From assembly GCF_036711975.1 (NCBI RefSeq), contig NC_091971.1, positions 2,363,501-2,427,500 on the forward strand: 64,000 bases of DNA, written 5' to 3'. The notes under the pieces were generated by a model. It was not told where the DNA came from. It worked only from the letters and a program-made list of their open reading frames with translations, and did not search any database. Positions 1 to 11,797 of the stretch are shown here, piece by piece. The stretch's first letter is position 1. Every line of letters begins with the position of its first letter. The stretch comes from Onthophagus taurus (taxonomy: Eukaryota > Arthropoda > Insecta > Coleoptera > Scarabaeidae). A program made the translations under genes and the position numbers.

Positions 1-772
1 CCGGCGGCTTGAAAATACAGATTTTCCAATTTTCCACCTCCAACACAATCACACCTCCAGCAATTTCTTCGATTATCAATGAAAACGTAAAAATACTAAA
101 TAAATTCATTTATTTGAATCATTTCGTTCAATCCAGATCAACAGTTAATGGTGGAAATATGAAATTTTACTAACGAAGCTTTCAAATGCATCAAAGTAAC
201 AAGATAGGGTGCTGCTACAGAATCCTTTGATATCCGACAATTTTTCCATGCCTAGAATCGAACGTGTTTCCAATTTCAATTAGCGCTAATTACTCCTACT
301 CATTTCAACGCGTTGAGCGAGAATGTAATGTAATTGAAAGTACACATATGGTACGTTCGATTAATGTAATTAGAAGTTGGATTCGAAGGGTGTTTTAATA
401 AACAAAAATATAATAACAAATTTAGATTGAGTTAAATCAATGGTCCAAAAACTTTTTCATAGCCGTGAAATTAAACTTGGAACGGCCACCCTCATTTCCT
501 TTTTCACGTTGATTACAGCGACCGCCGAAAACTTAGTTTCGCTCAAATATCACGTCGAAAAGGGAATGAATATCCGCTTGGAAACGGATATTCAACTTTT
601 ATTGAAATTCAAAATTATGCCAATTCATCTTCTCCATAGATCGTTATTTTTATAAAAGCTGATACATTTTTCATTGATTTCAAAGATTAGGAATTAGTTT
701 TTCAAAAATGTCGCATAAATATGCCAGTATTTAATCTAGCTATAAATAAACGTCATCATATTTACAATAATT

Positions 773-1040
773 TCATTTCTTCACATTCGTGTCACTGATT
801 GAACGCACTGAAGATGCCAGGTGATATCTTGGCGAAACGTCTGCCCCTTTCCAAAGGTAACCAACAGTCATATATTCAAGGTCTTCTTCGTTCTGGGCTA
901 TAACCACCTGGTCGTTAGCAAAATGTAGACTGTACAGCATTGTTTGTTCATCAAGTTCAATCCCTCTATATTTCTTTCTCCATTCTTCAAGAGCAATCTG
1001 CACATATATGTTGAATAATAAAGGGGATCACATTTTTCCT
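773..1040 (-). mobile_element. LINE reverse transcriptase fragment
   Basis: On the minus strand the translation reads as the palm of a non-LTR reverse transcriptase: a CDPL-like stretch followed by LFNIYV, then LEEWRKKYRGIEL, then LYSLHFANDQVVIAQNEEDL. This corresponds to the usual LHFADDQVV catalytic box. Here the FADD motif reads FAND, so one catalytic aspartate is replaced, and the frame is interrupted at both ends. It is a short dead remnant; the exact clade cannot be fixed from this piece. Confidence 0.75.
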
Positions 1041-2041
1041 CAAAAATTGTTTAATTCTAAATCAAATGAAATTTTTAAGTTTAAAAATTAAATTATTTAA
1101 ATTCCATCGTGTCCAACAATAGAAAATTTAATTTGAAACGTATAAAATGTCATTTTCCTGTCTGCAATCTCCTTTCTCCCCATAAAATTACGAGAAATAA
1201 CTTTGTCTCCAGCGTGAGCTTTCACCGACTTTCAATATACACAATTAGATTTATAAATTTCACCGATTTTTTCATATTGGGCTCGTTTTCGCTTCATACA
1301 CAAACACATAAATATTTACAGCTTTTTTTTTAACTAATTTTACACCGAGTCGGATTTTAATCAACGTTCGAGGAAAACTTATCATTTATTCAACATGTTT
1401 TTCTCATTCCGATTCTTTTTTATACTTTTCTTTTACATTAAAAAAAAACAGATTTAAATACATTAATCTAATAATAATTCGTTTGTCCTTCTTTCTAAAA
1501 TATAAATTCGTATATAAAAAAACGCTTTTTTTTTCGAACCATGACCCTGATGTTTAACGGTACGCTTGGTAATCATCCATTCCGTCTGATCATCAGCCCG
1601 TAAAATCAACGTCCGTGACAATAAACAAAAGGTTTCTATTTCCTCTCGTTTCGTTTCCTCAATCGAAAGAGCCGCAAAGACCTCCACAAATCAATACGAC
1701 TTTAAACGAAATCGACTTTCAAAGCCAAATCAATTGCCTTTCCAAAGCTTTAATCCCATATTAGTAGTATCAAATGAATTGAATAATATCAGGAAATTGA
1801 GCGCAAGTGTTGAACGCGAGCATAATCGAAACGGGATCTTATCTAGGTAGATTTCAACCACAAGAGTAGAGGGAAAGAGATAGACATAATCTATTACTCA
1901 GACAATCGGATTACATCTATGGTTCGCTCGAATTAAACTATTGTTACTTGATAATATGGGTCATTTTCTACTTACCAGCTTGTAATCGAAGAATTAAATG
2001 ATTCCTGCTGATTTATAGTTTTTTTTTGCTGCATAGATCTG

Positions 2042-2412
2042 CAAGAAAATAGAAAAATATCAAATTAAAATTAAAAAATTTCTTTTTGACATTGACATAA
2101 AGTAATAAACATAACCTAAAAATTAATTTTTAACGTCAAAAATTATATGTAATTATTTAATGAATTCAAAACGTGCTTGGAACATTGTAAATAAAGTTAT
2201 TTCAAGACTTTTTTTGCAATAACTAATAAGAAAATAGAAACATATCAAATCAAAATTAAAATAATTTTTTTGACATTGACATATGGTAATAAACATAACC
2301 TAAAAATAGATTATTAACGTCAAAAATTATAATTATTTTTTCTTGAAAATTATTTAATGAATTCAAAATACGCTTGGAACGTTGTAAGTAAAGTTATTTC
2401 AAGATCTTCAAG
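2042..2412. repeat. tandem duplication, ~185 bp unit
   Basis: Two adjacent copies, about 2042-2215 and 2228-2412, begin with AAGAAAATAGAAA and share TTGACATTGACATA, AATAAACATAACCTAAAAA, an AACGTCAAAAATTATA block, TTTAATGAATTCAAAA and a CTTGGAAC-TTGTAA end. They differ by scattered substitutions and a small insertion in the second copy, so the duplication is not recent. No coding content is seen. Confidence 0.8.
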
Positions 2413-2439
2413 ACCTCCATCCATTGAATCGTTGAATTC

Positions 2440-2760
2440 CATCCAAACCTAACCACCCACCTAGACCCCCTTTTCAAGGACTCTATGCACCTTTCGCCTC
2501 GTCGAGACTCGGAAGTAGCGTTCTCGTTTTTATTTCCGCCCTCCGATATCCCCCTCATCATCCCCCGCGTTATTTTACCTTGTTTCCGTCTTACCACCAC
2601 CATCGCGTCGCTGTGGCGCGAATCGAGAAGGGCAATTCCCTTCGTTTCCCGATCTCGTTACGAGTCCATCTGGGGTTTGCGCTAACTGCGTTATCCAGGG
2701 CGAAATTCGCATCTCCCGTCCCGGTTCCCGGGTGTTCCCGGGGTTCGTAGTTCGTATTTA
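2440..2760. other. GC-rich non-coding island
   Basis: Base composition shifts sharply here from about 70% AT to mixed or GC-rich, with many CpG dinucleotides and C-rich runs. No domain is recognisable in either strand. It could be a distal promoter, a non-coding exon or a conserved regulatory block; the sequence does not decide between these. Confidence 0.4.
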
Positions 2761-5319
2761 CAGACGTGTTTACTGTCGCTATAAATAATTTTGGTACAAG
2801 GACTGGGTCGTGTTTGTTACCGGCAAATTGAAAAATGGCTTTGAATTGATAGTTTTAGATTGGGGGATTTGTTGTTTGTTGAAATCACGTTAAAATGAGA
2901 TTTTTTTTCATTGCAGGGTACTCTTTAATTTCAAACTCTTTAAGAAATCCTAATAAACCACTTTAATTGATTTTGACAGCTGTCAATCAAAATCTAACCT
3001 AATAACAAAGAAGTTAGCGATCCTCATAGTAAATTGATGGTGATGTTTTAATATTTATAAAGTTTTTCAAAATGAATCTTCAAAATAAATAATAAACTTT
3101 TACCCACATAAACAAAAAGAAATGTAAAAATTAAAAAACAGAAAAAATAAAATGCTCTCTGAAGTTGGCGATTTATTTTAGAATAATCCCGATTTGTAAA
3201 TTATGAATTGAAATTGAATTATTGATAATGTGAAAATTTTAAATATTAATAATAATCGGTAAGATTGTCAACTTCTTATTATTAAGAATTAATTATTTAA
3301 TATTTAAGCTTCATAAATATAATTTCGAAAAGCAAACTAATTTTGCAGTTTCTGGCCCTGATTATTTAACAGTTAAACGTTAAATGACAGTTTAAATGTC
3401 AAGGTAAATTTATTTTTAATTAATTTGAATTTATTTATGTTTTTAGTCCCATTTATACCAAATATAGTTTTTTTTTGTAAAAGCATCTGGAATAACAGCT
3501 GTTACTTAAAAAATAACATCTAAACCAGCACATTTACCGTGTTAAATAACACATTTTAGTTATTCTTAGTAAACAGATTTTATGGTCTATTTAAGTTAAC
3601 GCTATTTAAGTCACGCTCGTTTATTAAATGTTATTGTAAATTTAAATATTTGTAAAGTTAACAAAAAAAAATTAATATTAAAATGTAATCAATTTTCTGT
3701 GTGATCGTTCCAGTTTGCAACCTGTTCAAAAAGAAACAAATACCGTTACAGACTAAACGATTTTTAACGATTTCGCGTCTTCCCTTTAAATCAGGTGGCC
3801 GCCGCAACCGGTTTTTTAGTTGACACACTTTTTAAACCATTTTCTTTCAACAACGTCGTCCATGCGCACGTTTGATTCGATCCAACAAAACGTTAAAAAG
3901 AATACATGAAAATGCATGAAATTAAAAAGAAAACCTCGCTTTCACCACTACACCATGGGAGAAAATGCAAATTAATTATTGTTTTAGAAATACGCCTTGC
4001 AAATAGAAACCCTTTTATTTTGTTTTAATTTTTTTAAATATTTGATCAATAAGTCCTCGTAAATACATACAAATGAGGTAAAAAAACGATCGATTCCACG
4101 TCCTTTACAAATAGAAAGTAAATTATTAATATAAAATTAAAAACATACCTAAATAAATTACACCCAAGTTTGATTAGTCTTTTTTTTATTTGCAGATTAA
4201 AAATTCACTTCACTCACTCAAAACAAGAAATGTGAACAAAAAAAAAACTAAAAAATAGAACACAAAACCAACGAGAGAATAATGGAAAAGGGAAAACAAT
4301 AGGAACGAGGAAACGTTCCGTTCTGTACTGAAAGCAGCAGCTAGAGCACCTCCTTTTGTCTATTTGCGTTATCGTTCGAAACGATAAATAATAGAATATA
4401 TTCACGCGATCCAATAACTAGCTGTACTAAAACTTGAACACGCCGACGGCAAACTCAAACCAACGTTCTCGCATAAGAGGTCACCAGTCTACTACTGCTT
4501 TCTTCTATAACTCACTCTCTGAGACGCTCTTCGAAACATCTACTTTTACAATGAAGAAGACGAAGAAGGAAAAGAAGAAGAGGAAGAACTCGATATCGTC
4601 GTTGTTGTGTTCATTCGTTGTATGCCGTTAGTAGAGACGTACGTTCTCAAAAACACAAAATAAAAATTTATTAATCCTTAATAAATTTAGCAGTACTGAT
4701 TAGAATCAATACATTTTATTCAAGTTAATCAAATTTTTTTAATAAGATTCAATATTTTTTAGCTAACTTTTAGCATTTAATCATCTCTTAATCCCTACAA
4801 ATAGCTTCAAGAAAGCTACAAATTTCTTCATTCATATTAATTCATTTATCAGATACTTATTTAACTATTTAACTATTTAATATAAAAATCTGTCCATAAT
4901 TCTTTCAAAAACAGCCAGGGAAAGGTTTTAAAGTATTTCTATCGCCTTAATCTTGTATAAGGTTAGGTTAGTACTTATTGAATTTCGACTAAACTGTCAG
5001 CAACAGGATGGTTACAAGTGATTTATTGCCGATATTGTAGCCGTTACGGTTTAATGTGGCCAATCTCTAGGTCGCAGACTCACTATATTATGTACGATGT
5101 AATTACTTAATTAATTGCTTCTGGCGTTTGGTAATGGATTCCCATCAACACTCACCAACATCATTTGAGGCGTGAGGAAGCCTAAATCAATCTTGGTCTT
5201 ATCAAATGGAATACTTAACTGATTTTAGTAATTGATTCAAAGAAAAACAAAATTGATATTTTTTTAATTTAATAAAAAAAAATCGCAAAAAAAATATTTA
5301 TTTATTAATTACATTATAA

Positions 5320-6218
5320 TTAATCTTCGTCGTCCTGATTTGTAGTAATATTTTCAACTTGTTCTTGAGAATGATCTTCAGCTTCTTCAATTTCAGTTTC
5401 ATTTTCATCTTTCTTAGTTTCATCATTTTTTTCTTCCACATCTTCTTCTATTTCTTGTTGAGCAACGACCTGTTGTTGTTGTTGTTGTTGCTGCTGCTGC
5501 CTTAGATATTCTTCTCTTTGTTGTTTATATGTCTTCAATTGATTACCCATATTTAAAATATACTCCTCTGCGAGACAACAAGCTTGTTCGATTTCGTAAT
5601 TGTGTGAAACTAAAGCAACCCATTTCGCTTCTAAACTCTTTAATTGTTCCCCACCTTTGGTTTGTAACGATTTTCGCTGCCAATTAACTTCTTGCAAAGC
5701 TTGTCTTAAAACTGCAATTTTTTTCATTGCGATTTTTTCGCAATCGGATAACGTTTGAAGATATCTTTGCCAAGCGGGGCAACAATACTCCAACATTAAT
5801 TGAAGATTTAATATTCTTACAGCTTGGTGTTCCAATTGCGCTTGGGAGTTTTCGACGCATTCGAACCAAGCTTTTTCTTCATTTAATTTTCCGCTTGGCG
5901 GAGGCGGAAGTTCATAACGTTTCATTGACATTGTATCCATCGGTAAACGATTTTGCAAGCGCTCAAACTCAGTATGCATCATTGGAGTTTCAAAAGAGGT
6001 TACGTTTAATGGAGGTAAATGTTCTAAGTAGTTTTTTGTCGGTCTAAATCTACGACATTCTTCTTCAACCATTGCAGAAGCCTAAAATTAAAAATTAAAT
6101 AGAAATATTTTTGAGGTTATGTTATTTTTTTTTTTTTACTTACGGCTTCTCTAACACCGGGTTCATCATATCCTTGGTCTATATAAGGTAAAGCATCGAC
6201 AACAACCTCACCAGCCAT
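5320..6218 (-). CDS. BCAS2: pre-mRNA-splicing factor SPF27 (BCAS2 homologue)
   Basis: Core subunit of the Prp19/NTC complex, which helps activate the spliceosome in the nucleus. There are two exons, 6144-6218 and 5320-6081, joined in frame by a 62 nt GT-AG intron, giving about 278 residues. The N-terminus [12 protein letters not shown] is nearly invariant in the family, and [46 protein letters not shown] and VSHNYEIE all follow the vertebrate protein in order, with a central coiled coil. The start is fixed by the conserved MAGEVV. Odd feature: after the usual end of the protein (about 225 residues in mammals) there is a run of ten glutamines and a strongly acidic Glu/Asp tail. The gene is divergent from the C1orf198 homologue. 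A TTTATT (AATAAA on this strand) lies just past the stop. Confidence 0.96.
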
Positions 6219-6400
6219 TATTTTAATTAATTAATTCACAATTTTAATTCAAAAATTGTCTTGTCAAATATGACAGCTAATGAAAAAGTGAGGTTATGTT
6301 TACTTTTAAGGTTAATCAATAAAGGTTAATTTCTACATAAAATAAAAATTCAAGTACTGAATATTAAATTAAAGTAATAACAAAACAGAACACTAGTAGA
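6219..6400. promoter_or_regulatory. shared bidirectional promoter region
   Basis: Only 182 bp separate the BCAS2 start codon on the minus strand from the C1orf198-type start codon on the plus strand, so both 5' UTRs and the core promoters must lie here unless there are unseen upstream exons. No TATA box stands out. The segment contains TGACAG and GAGGTTATGTT, words that recur near many non-coding stretches of this window. Confidence 0.55.
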
Positions 6401-6908
6401 ATGGCTTTACAGGAAGTAGCAGATGAATATTTTCGTAGCATAAATTCAACGGCTAAAAGGCTGTGTGAAGACATGAAAGAAATCAAATCTAATTACGAAC
6501 ACCTTTGGGATGATTTTACGGAGAGCGAAAAGTCTGAAATCATTAACGAAACGATTGTAAAACCAGAGATATCAATTCAATATGCAAAACGTGGAAATGT
6601 TATTAAAAAGGAGTATCAACCTTTACGGAAAGGGGATAACAATTACAGTTTTAAAGATGAACATTCTGGTCCATTCCAATTTAGGACTGTTAGTCAAGAA
6701 AACTTATTTATGTCTGGTACTAATAAAATTAGTTCTAGAAATAACAAAGCATTTAAAAATAAGGAAAAAAAGGTTATTTTTAAACAATAAATTGAGAATA
6801 AATAGTATTTTAGTTATTTTTAAGGTTGAAGGCACCATTTGTGAAGCTAAAATGGATGACTTGAATGCCATACCAAAGACTGGATTAGATTTATTGGATA
6901 ATTGGTAA
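6401..6908 (+). CDS. C1orf198-like protein (DUF4706 family)
   Basis: The molecular function of this family is not established. There are two exons, 6401-6772 and 6825-6908, separated by a 52 nt intron in phase 0, giving 151 residues. Recognition rests on three blocks that match human C1orf198 in order. They are an N-terminal YFRSINSTAKRLCEDMKEIK block followed by W-DFTESEKSEIIN; a central DEHSGPFQFRTVSQENLF (human DEHSAPFSWETKSQMEFS); and the extreme C-terminus KTGLDLLDNW (human KTGFDFLDNW), encoded by the small second exon. The insect protein is less than half the human length and lacks the low-complexity middle. If the intron were retained, translation would end after five extra codons and the conserved LDNW tail would be lost. 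Confidence 0.9.
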
Positions 6909-7199
6909 TTTCGGTAATTTATGTAAAATTTTATTTATGTTTTATTGTGTTTTGTGTAATTGCTCTGGATGTTCTAGTCAAGCAAAATGTTTTTGTTGTT
7001 GTTATACTGCCATACATATCATAAAAGAACTGATTGCTTGTTGTTTATTTAAGCAGTTTTACGTACCAGTGTTTTTCTGTTTTAATTTAAAGTAATATTT
7101 TTAGACAAGAAAAAATTTAAATTTACACAACTAATATACTTCTTGAATATGTACTTTTATAAAATGTATACAAATAAATACATACATAAATAATTCTTC

Positions 7200-7790
7200 T
7201 TCTTCTCCTGATCCTTAATTATGCCTGATGGCGTCGGATAAATCTTATTCCTATTCCTCCATCTACTCTCTCTGGTTCTTGCCTAATTCCTTTATATCTG
7301 CTGGAGTCTTTTCTTCCCAATTTTTGCTATTCTTTCCTCCCATTTCTTCCTCTTCCTGTTATCCATTATGTTCCATTCTAATTATGTGGGCGTATCAGTT
7401 TAGTTGCTTTCTCTCTATTTTGCTGATTAGCTCCTCTTGATCTATTTTCCTCATTCTTTATCCCATCCCACTTCGTCTTCTGTACTATTTTCCGTAAAAA
7501 TTTCATTTCCATTGCTGTGATTTTTCGTTCTTTTTTATCTTGGAGCGTCCATGATTCACTGGCATATGTTAATATTGGGACTGCACGGAGTTGTACACTT
7601 TCAGTTTTATCTTTTTATCTATCTTCTTCTTCCCAAAAATTGTTCTGTTTAGAGTATGATATACGTTGTTTTCTTTATTTTTGGGTGTATGGGATGTAAT
7701 CAATAATACTCTTAGCATTCCTTTCTTCCGCCACAAACGTATATTTATCTTGCCTCCTCTGGCTCTACATAGTGTTTCCAAACAATAAGT
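7200..7790 (-). mobile_element. LINE 3'-end fragment
   Basis: The minus-strand translation gives PILTYASESWTLQDKKERKI, then AMEMKFLRKIV, then a basic NREKATK-like stretch and IRPHNQNG, which is the C-terminal end of the reverse transcriptase ORF of non-LTR retrotransposons (usual form: PVLTYGSETW...MKFLRKI). The frame is broken and the 5' part is missing. It is an old truncated copy, probably of the same broad type as the fragment at 23.0-23.8 kb. Confidence 0.7.
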
Positions 7791-8529
7791 CGTTTATTTG
7801 ACAAAATTCCAGCATTCTTTGCCCATTTCTATTCATCACTACCTCTCCCTGATCCTTATGTTAATACCTATTCTCGCATTCCAGTCGAGTAAAGTTGTTC
7901 CAGTTGAGTAAAAATCTCGTATTTTTCCGTCTTTTATAAAATATATGTTATTAATTCTTTTTACTTTAATGGGTTGAATTTTTCAGGTGAACAAAGCGAC
8001 AAACACAAAAGTATATGTATATATTTTTTATTCCACTTTCTTTTCTTTTAAGTAGTTGTACATTCGCAGCCGATTTAAAGCTATAACAATTTCAATAATT
8101 TATCACACTTAATCTAGAATAGTGAAAAAATAACTCCTAAAGCGACCCTATCTCGTTTATATCGTAGAATATCGGTTTTAAAGTAGCATATGAATTGAAA
8201 ATTAGAAAGTATTACATTTTATTACTTTACGATTTGATTTTTTTTTCGTTTTATTTTTATAATAACAATATATTCTTTATATATTTATATATCAGCCTTT
8301 CGATTGACTAAGCACGGTTCGAGATTAAAATATAACTCGTCCTCTCACTTATTTTATATTTCTTTTTAAAAATATTTACAACTAAAACATCCCCTTTTGT
8401 GTAGAGCTGTCAATAACAATGTCGATTGTTATTAATAAAATCTATTAATTATTACATTACACGCATTACATATTTACATTTTGAACACTTTATTTGTTAT
8501 CTATTTACACAATATTTAAAACAATTTCC
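7791..8529. other. AT-rich gap between LINE scrap and ATG9
   Basis: No gene is seen. The right part probably carries the 3' UTR of ATG9, whose nearest AATAAA on the minus strand corresponds to TTTATT at 8489-8494, about 36 nt beyond the stop codon. The rest is AT-rich and unremarkable. Confidence 0.5.
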
Positions 8530-10491
8530 TCATCGGAGTTGTGGCGATTGTAAAAGCGGTGTTGTTTCAACAGCTGTTGGGATATATCTATTTCCCGTTT
8601 GTCGACTATGGTTTAATTGATGTAAATACATCGTGCTAGCATTCATGTGGTTTGGCAAAGAATTTAAGGGTCCCTCCGCTTTCCAAGCGGGGCCTTGTAA
8701 CGAACTATCCGTTAAATTCGTTTGCATCAATAACATATCTCCCGCGTTATTGATTTGTGCTGGATGAATCGACAATGATTCTCTTTCAATGTTTTCGACA
8801 AACATCATCGATTCCGGTGGTGGAATCCATTGTGGATTCGTAGTGCGGAAATGCATTAAAGACAACTCAGTTTTTCCATCTTCAGCTTGGGTGTATTGGT
8901 CCCGGGGTGTTGGAGCTACAGAATCCGTTTCTTGCCAATCCGGATTACCGTGTCTTCGAACATCCATTTGCGCAAAACTACAAACGTCGCCAACCCCGAC
9001 TACCGAGACAGTAAAATTTCGGAAGAAATCCACTAAATCTAACGATCTCGGTTTAAAATAAGTCCATAAAACGTACGGTGTGAGTAACGGCGAAAATAAT
9101 TCTTCAAGAATCGCAACGAATTTGTATTGGAAAAGTTGTTGAAATTCAGTTCGAATACGAATGGTGTGAGCTTGCCCTCTCCATCCCGGTGGTAAGTAAT
9201 CTGTGTATTGAAGTACGTTCGCTAATAATAATTCAGGACAATAGGCAGTTGTTTCATCAGGGATCATTGCGCGACAAACCGGGATTAAACCCCCCAAAAC
9301 TGTCATAACAGTTAAAAGATGCTCGACGGAAATTACATCTGGATCATAAGCAGTTAAAATAATAAAAACGGCCAAGATAGAGCTACACATAAACATAAAA
9401 CATCTTGCGATAATCGCCGCTAATGATGACCCAAAAACGGCTAGATATCTGGAAGCTGGTCGATGAGCCCTGCATAATCTTGCTTGGAATTCGTGATCGA
9501 GTTCATTAAAATGCCTCATATACAATCGTCCGTACATTGACCAGTTCCGCAATCCCAAAATACCAGGTTCTCGTTTCAAACTTTCCGCGTACGAAAAAAA
9601 AGTGTGCAAAAGTTGCCAAACGAAAATTAATGGAATTAAAATAGCATTTCCTAACGCAAGCCACTTAATTTGAGTGCTTAATTTCCTAGCTAATTCATGT
9701 CGCAAATTTTGCTTACGATATTCCTCTTTTAAATGCCAAGGATTCTCAAAGGGCGCCCAAGGAGAACAAAATAACAACAATTGTATGTTATATCTTAACC
9801 CCCGAGTCCAATAAATAACCTCCCCCAACAAAGGAAATTGTATTCTTGGTGGAATTAATCTTTTATTAGTCATCGCGACAAAATAATTAACTTGTCTTAA
9901 TATCCTGTGATAAATATCCAACTCGGTTAGTTCACGTTTGTGTATGCACATTTCTTGTTCTAATTGAACCGCTCGCACTTTCGTTTGTATTTGATGCCAC
10001 GTTAAATTTTCTAAATCCGAATCCGCGAATCCTAAAGCTGTGTTATAAAATTGTTTGATATCCCAATATTGTAATAAACTGTAACCGCTACGACACAACC
10101 GTAATAACCACACGAAAAACGCTATCAATAACACTATCCAAGTCCACATATTCAAACGACCAGCCCATTCCCCCACTGGATATACAACATCTCCGATTGT
10201 CACTCTGGTTGAATTTCCAGGTGGTAATTTATTTCTAAATAACATATCGTAATCGATAAAGTAAATTAAGAAGACGGTAAAAAAAATGATAAAAACAAAT
10301 TGGATTAATTCTGATATTTCTTGGGCGAGCATACAAAAAAATCCGTGTCGTTGATGATATTTATACATTCTCGAGAAAAAGGAATCCAAGTCTTGAATGT
10401 GATTCCACCGAGCTCGAGATTGTTCGGCCACATGAAATAACACCCCAGTGTCTTCAGTTTCAACATCTTGTAATGTTGCGTAATTATTCAT
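8530..10491 (-). CDS. Atg9: autophagy-related protein 9 (lipid scramblase)
   Basis: ATG9 is the only integral membrane protein of the core autophagy machinery. It scrambles phospholipids and seeds phagophore growth from Golgi and endosome vesicles. The 653-residue reading frame has no coding intron. The N-terminal LFHVAEQSRARWNHIQDLD block, transmembrane stretches at about 62-80, 115-133, 278-298 and 365-383, the family signature CIHKRELTELDIYHRIL (182-198), FFSYAESLKREPG (298-310), FQYKFVAILEELFSPLLTP (454-472), DFFRNFTVSVVGVGD-CSFAQMD (488-510) and EDGKTELSLMHF (537-548) all match animal ATG9. The C-terminal tail after residue 550 is about 100 residues, well short of the roughly 250 of human ATG9A, but it keeps a YLHQL motif and ends ETTPLLQSPQLR. 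A CTAG acceptor-like site 11 nt before the start codon suggests a 5' UTR intron. Confidence 0.97.
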   Translation of the reverse strand: MNNYATLQDVETEDTGVLFHVAEQSRARWNHIQDLDSFFSRMYKYHQRHGFFCMLAQEISELIQFVFIIFFTVFLIYFIDYDMLFRNKLPPGNSTRVTIGDVVYPVGEWAGRLNMWTWIVLLIAFFVWLLRLCRSGYSLLQYWDIKQFYNTALGFADSDLENLTWHQIQTKVRAVQLEQEMCIHKRELTELDIYHRILRQVNYFVAMTNKRLIPPRIQFPLLGEVIYWTRGLRYNIQLLLFCSPWAPFENPWHLKEEYRKQNLRHELARKLSTQIKWLALGNAILIPLIFVWQLLHTFFSYAESLKREPGILGLRNWSMYGRLYMRHFNELDHEFQARLCRAHRPASRYLAVFGSSLAAIIARCFMFMCSSILAVFIILTAYDPDVISVEHLLTVMTVLGGLIPVCRAMIPDETTAYCPELLLANVLQYTDYLPPGWRGQAHTIRIRTEFQQLFQYKFVAILEELFSPLLTPYVLWTYFKPRSLDLVDFFRNFTVSVVGVGDVCSFAQMDVRRHGNPDWQETDSVAPTPRDQYTQAEDGKTELSLMHFRTTNPQWIPPPESMMFVENIERESLSIHPAQINNAGDMLLMQTNLTDSSLQGPAWKAEGPLNSLPNHMNASTMYLHQLNHSRQTGNRYIPTAVETTPLLQSPQLR

Positions 10492-11020
10492 TTTGTAGAA
10501 ACTAGAACAAAAAAAAATATTGTAATCTTGTTATTATCAACAAAATTTTATTCAATACATGATGATTATTGCTACATAAAAACAATAATTTATGATTTAG
10601 TTTCGAAATTTAATAATAACTTAACAACAAAGGTTATTGTATAAAACTTAAATTAAAAAAGATAGAATAGACTATACTTACTGCTTTTAATAACTTAAAT
10701 ATACTAAAATATAGTGGATCACAAAAAAATTTTATATAATTAAAAAAAGTAATGAGAAATCTTCTTTAACGTACCTCTCTATACTAAACTTCTCTACGTT
10801 TTAGTTATTAATGTAACACATTGATGTTTATTAATAAACAACAAGATAATAATTGTTATTGTTACATGGTGATAATGATTGATGAAAATAAAAACACCTG
10901 TCTCTTTGAACTAACGACGAACATTGAAACTTGCTTATAGAATACGTTACGTGATTACACTTACGTCTTTGGTTTCTAATAATATCAAAGGTGATGCATT
11001 ACGCGACATAGGCGATTTGT

Positions 11021-11027
11021 ATTTATA
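11021..11027 (-). promoter_or_regulatory. possible TATA box for ATG9
   Basis: TATAAAT on the minus strand lies about 530 bp upstream of the ATG9 start codon. About 57 nt downstream is an AAAGAC|GTAAGTGT splice-donor match, and an acceptor-like CTAG sits just before the ATG. Together they would form a spliced 5' leader. This is inference from motif spacing only. Confidence 0.3.
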
Positions 11028-11484
11028 AAGATGCACAATAATTTCGAGTAAACAAAGAGACGTCAAGTTAGGGAATTTTACTGTCACCTACAAATCGAGG
11101 AAAATAGCACTGAAACGTCAAACTTCACGTTCATAAATTAATACAAAATTTTATTTTCAACCATTTCGCGAGCTTTTTAAGTAATCATTTTTAATGTAAT
11201 ATTTCTGCGTATTATTTATTTTTTGTTGATTCATTTTCTATGATTTTTAAATGTATCGAATTATAAATTAAATTTTTTGTAACCTTTATGTTTTATAGCA
11301 CCATCTTATTTTAAATAGCGAAACTAAGTGTTTTGAGTTATAGGACTATCGGTAATTGTTGGATAATGGATATTCTGTGGTTCAAATTGGATATTTAGTT
11401 CAATGAATGCGTTTAAACGCTTGCGCAACCGTAAATAAATATTTCGCTGGGTTTTTAACACCCCGGTTCCGATAGAAGGTTAAT

Positions 11485-11797
11485 AATAAAAATTAGAAAA
11501 ATTTAAGGGTTAAATTTGGAATTAGTTCAAATAGAGTGATTAGAGGGCGGTACTGTTTCAAAGATGACCAATACAACCATAGATAAATTAACTTTTATTT
11601 TGTTTAAACAATTTTATGAAACGTCGGTTTTTTTTACGAAAATTAATTAATTTATGCTCAAATCATACGAAAAAAGGAATTTGTTTAGGTTTACTTAAAT
11701 TGAAATTTTGACAATAATAAAAATTAAAAGGTTAAGATTGAAATTAGTTCAAATAGAGTGATTAGAGGGCGATACTGTTTCATCCAATACAACATAA
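11485..11797. repeat. direct repeats flanking a dispersed repeat
   Basis: The arms at 11485-11580 and 11714-11797 share GAATTAGTTCAAATAGAGTG and the following ATTAGAGGGCG-TACTGTTTCA. Between them, 11605-11715 carries a segment that reappears in inverted orientation at about 19920-20030 (shared GAAACGTCG, ACGAAAATTAATTAATTTAT and AAAAAAGGAATTTGTTTAGG). The layout suggests duplication of the host segment around, or together with, a repeat insertion just upstream of NOL10. Confidence 0.7.

Larger units (their letters stand above)
1..5319. other. gene-free left flank
   Basis: I find no convincing coding gene here. Open frames are short, start at odd codons and lack recognisable domains. The stretch holds a LINE scrap (about 773-1040), a 185 bp tandem duplication (2042-2412) and a GC-richer island (about 2440-2760). 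The rest is AT-rich DNA with scattered TAACCT and TGACA words. The segment 4440-4640 is mildly GC-rich and could be promoter DNA, but nothing in it decides this. Confidence 0.6.

Noticed and set aside
440-655. 71-codon plus-strand frame
   Set aside because: No recognisable domain or splice context, and a short hairpin (ATATCCG...CGGATAT) lies inside it; treated as chance.
8317-8327. GGTTCGAGATT, a possible B box of a tRNA or SINE
   Set aside because: No A box at the right distance and no cloverleaf can be drawn around it.
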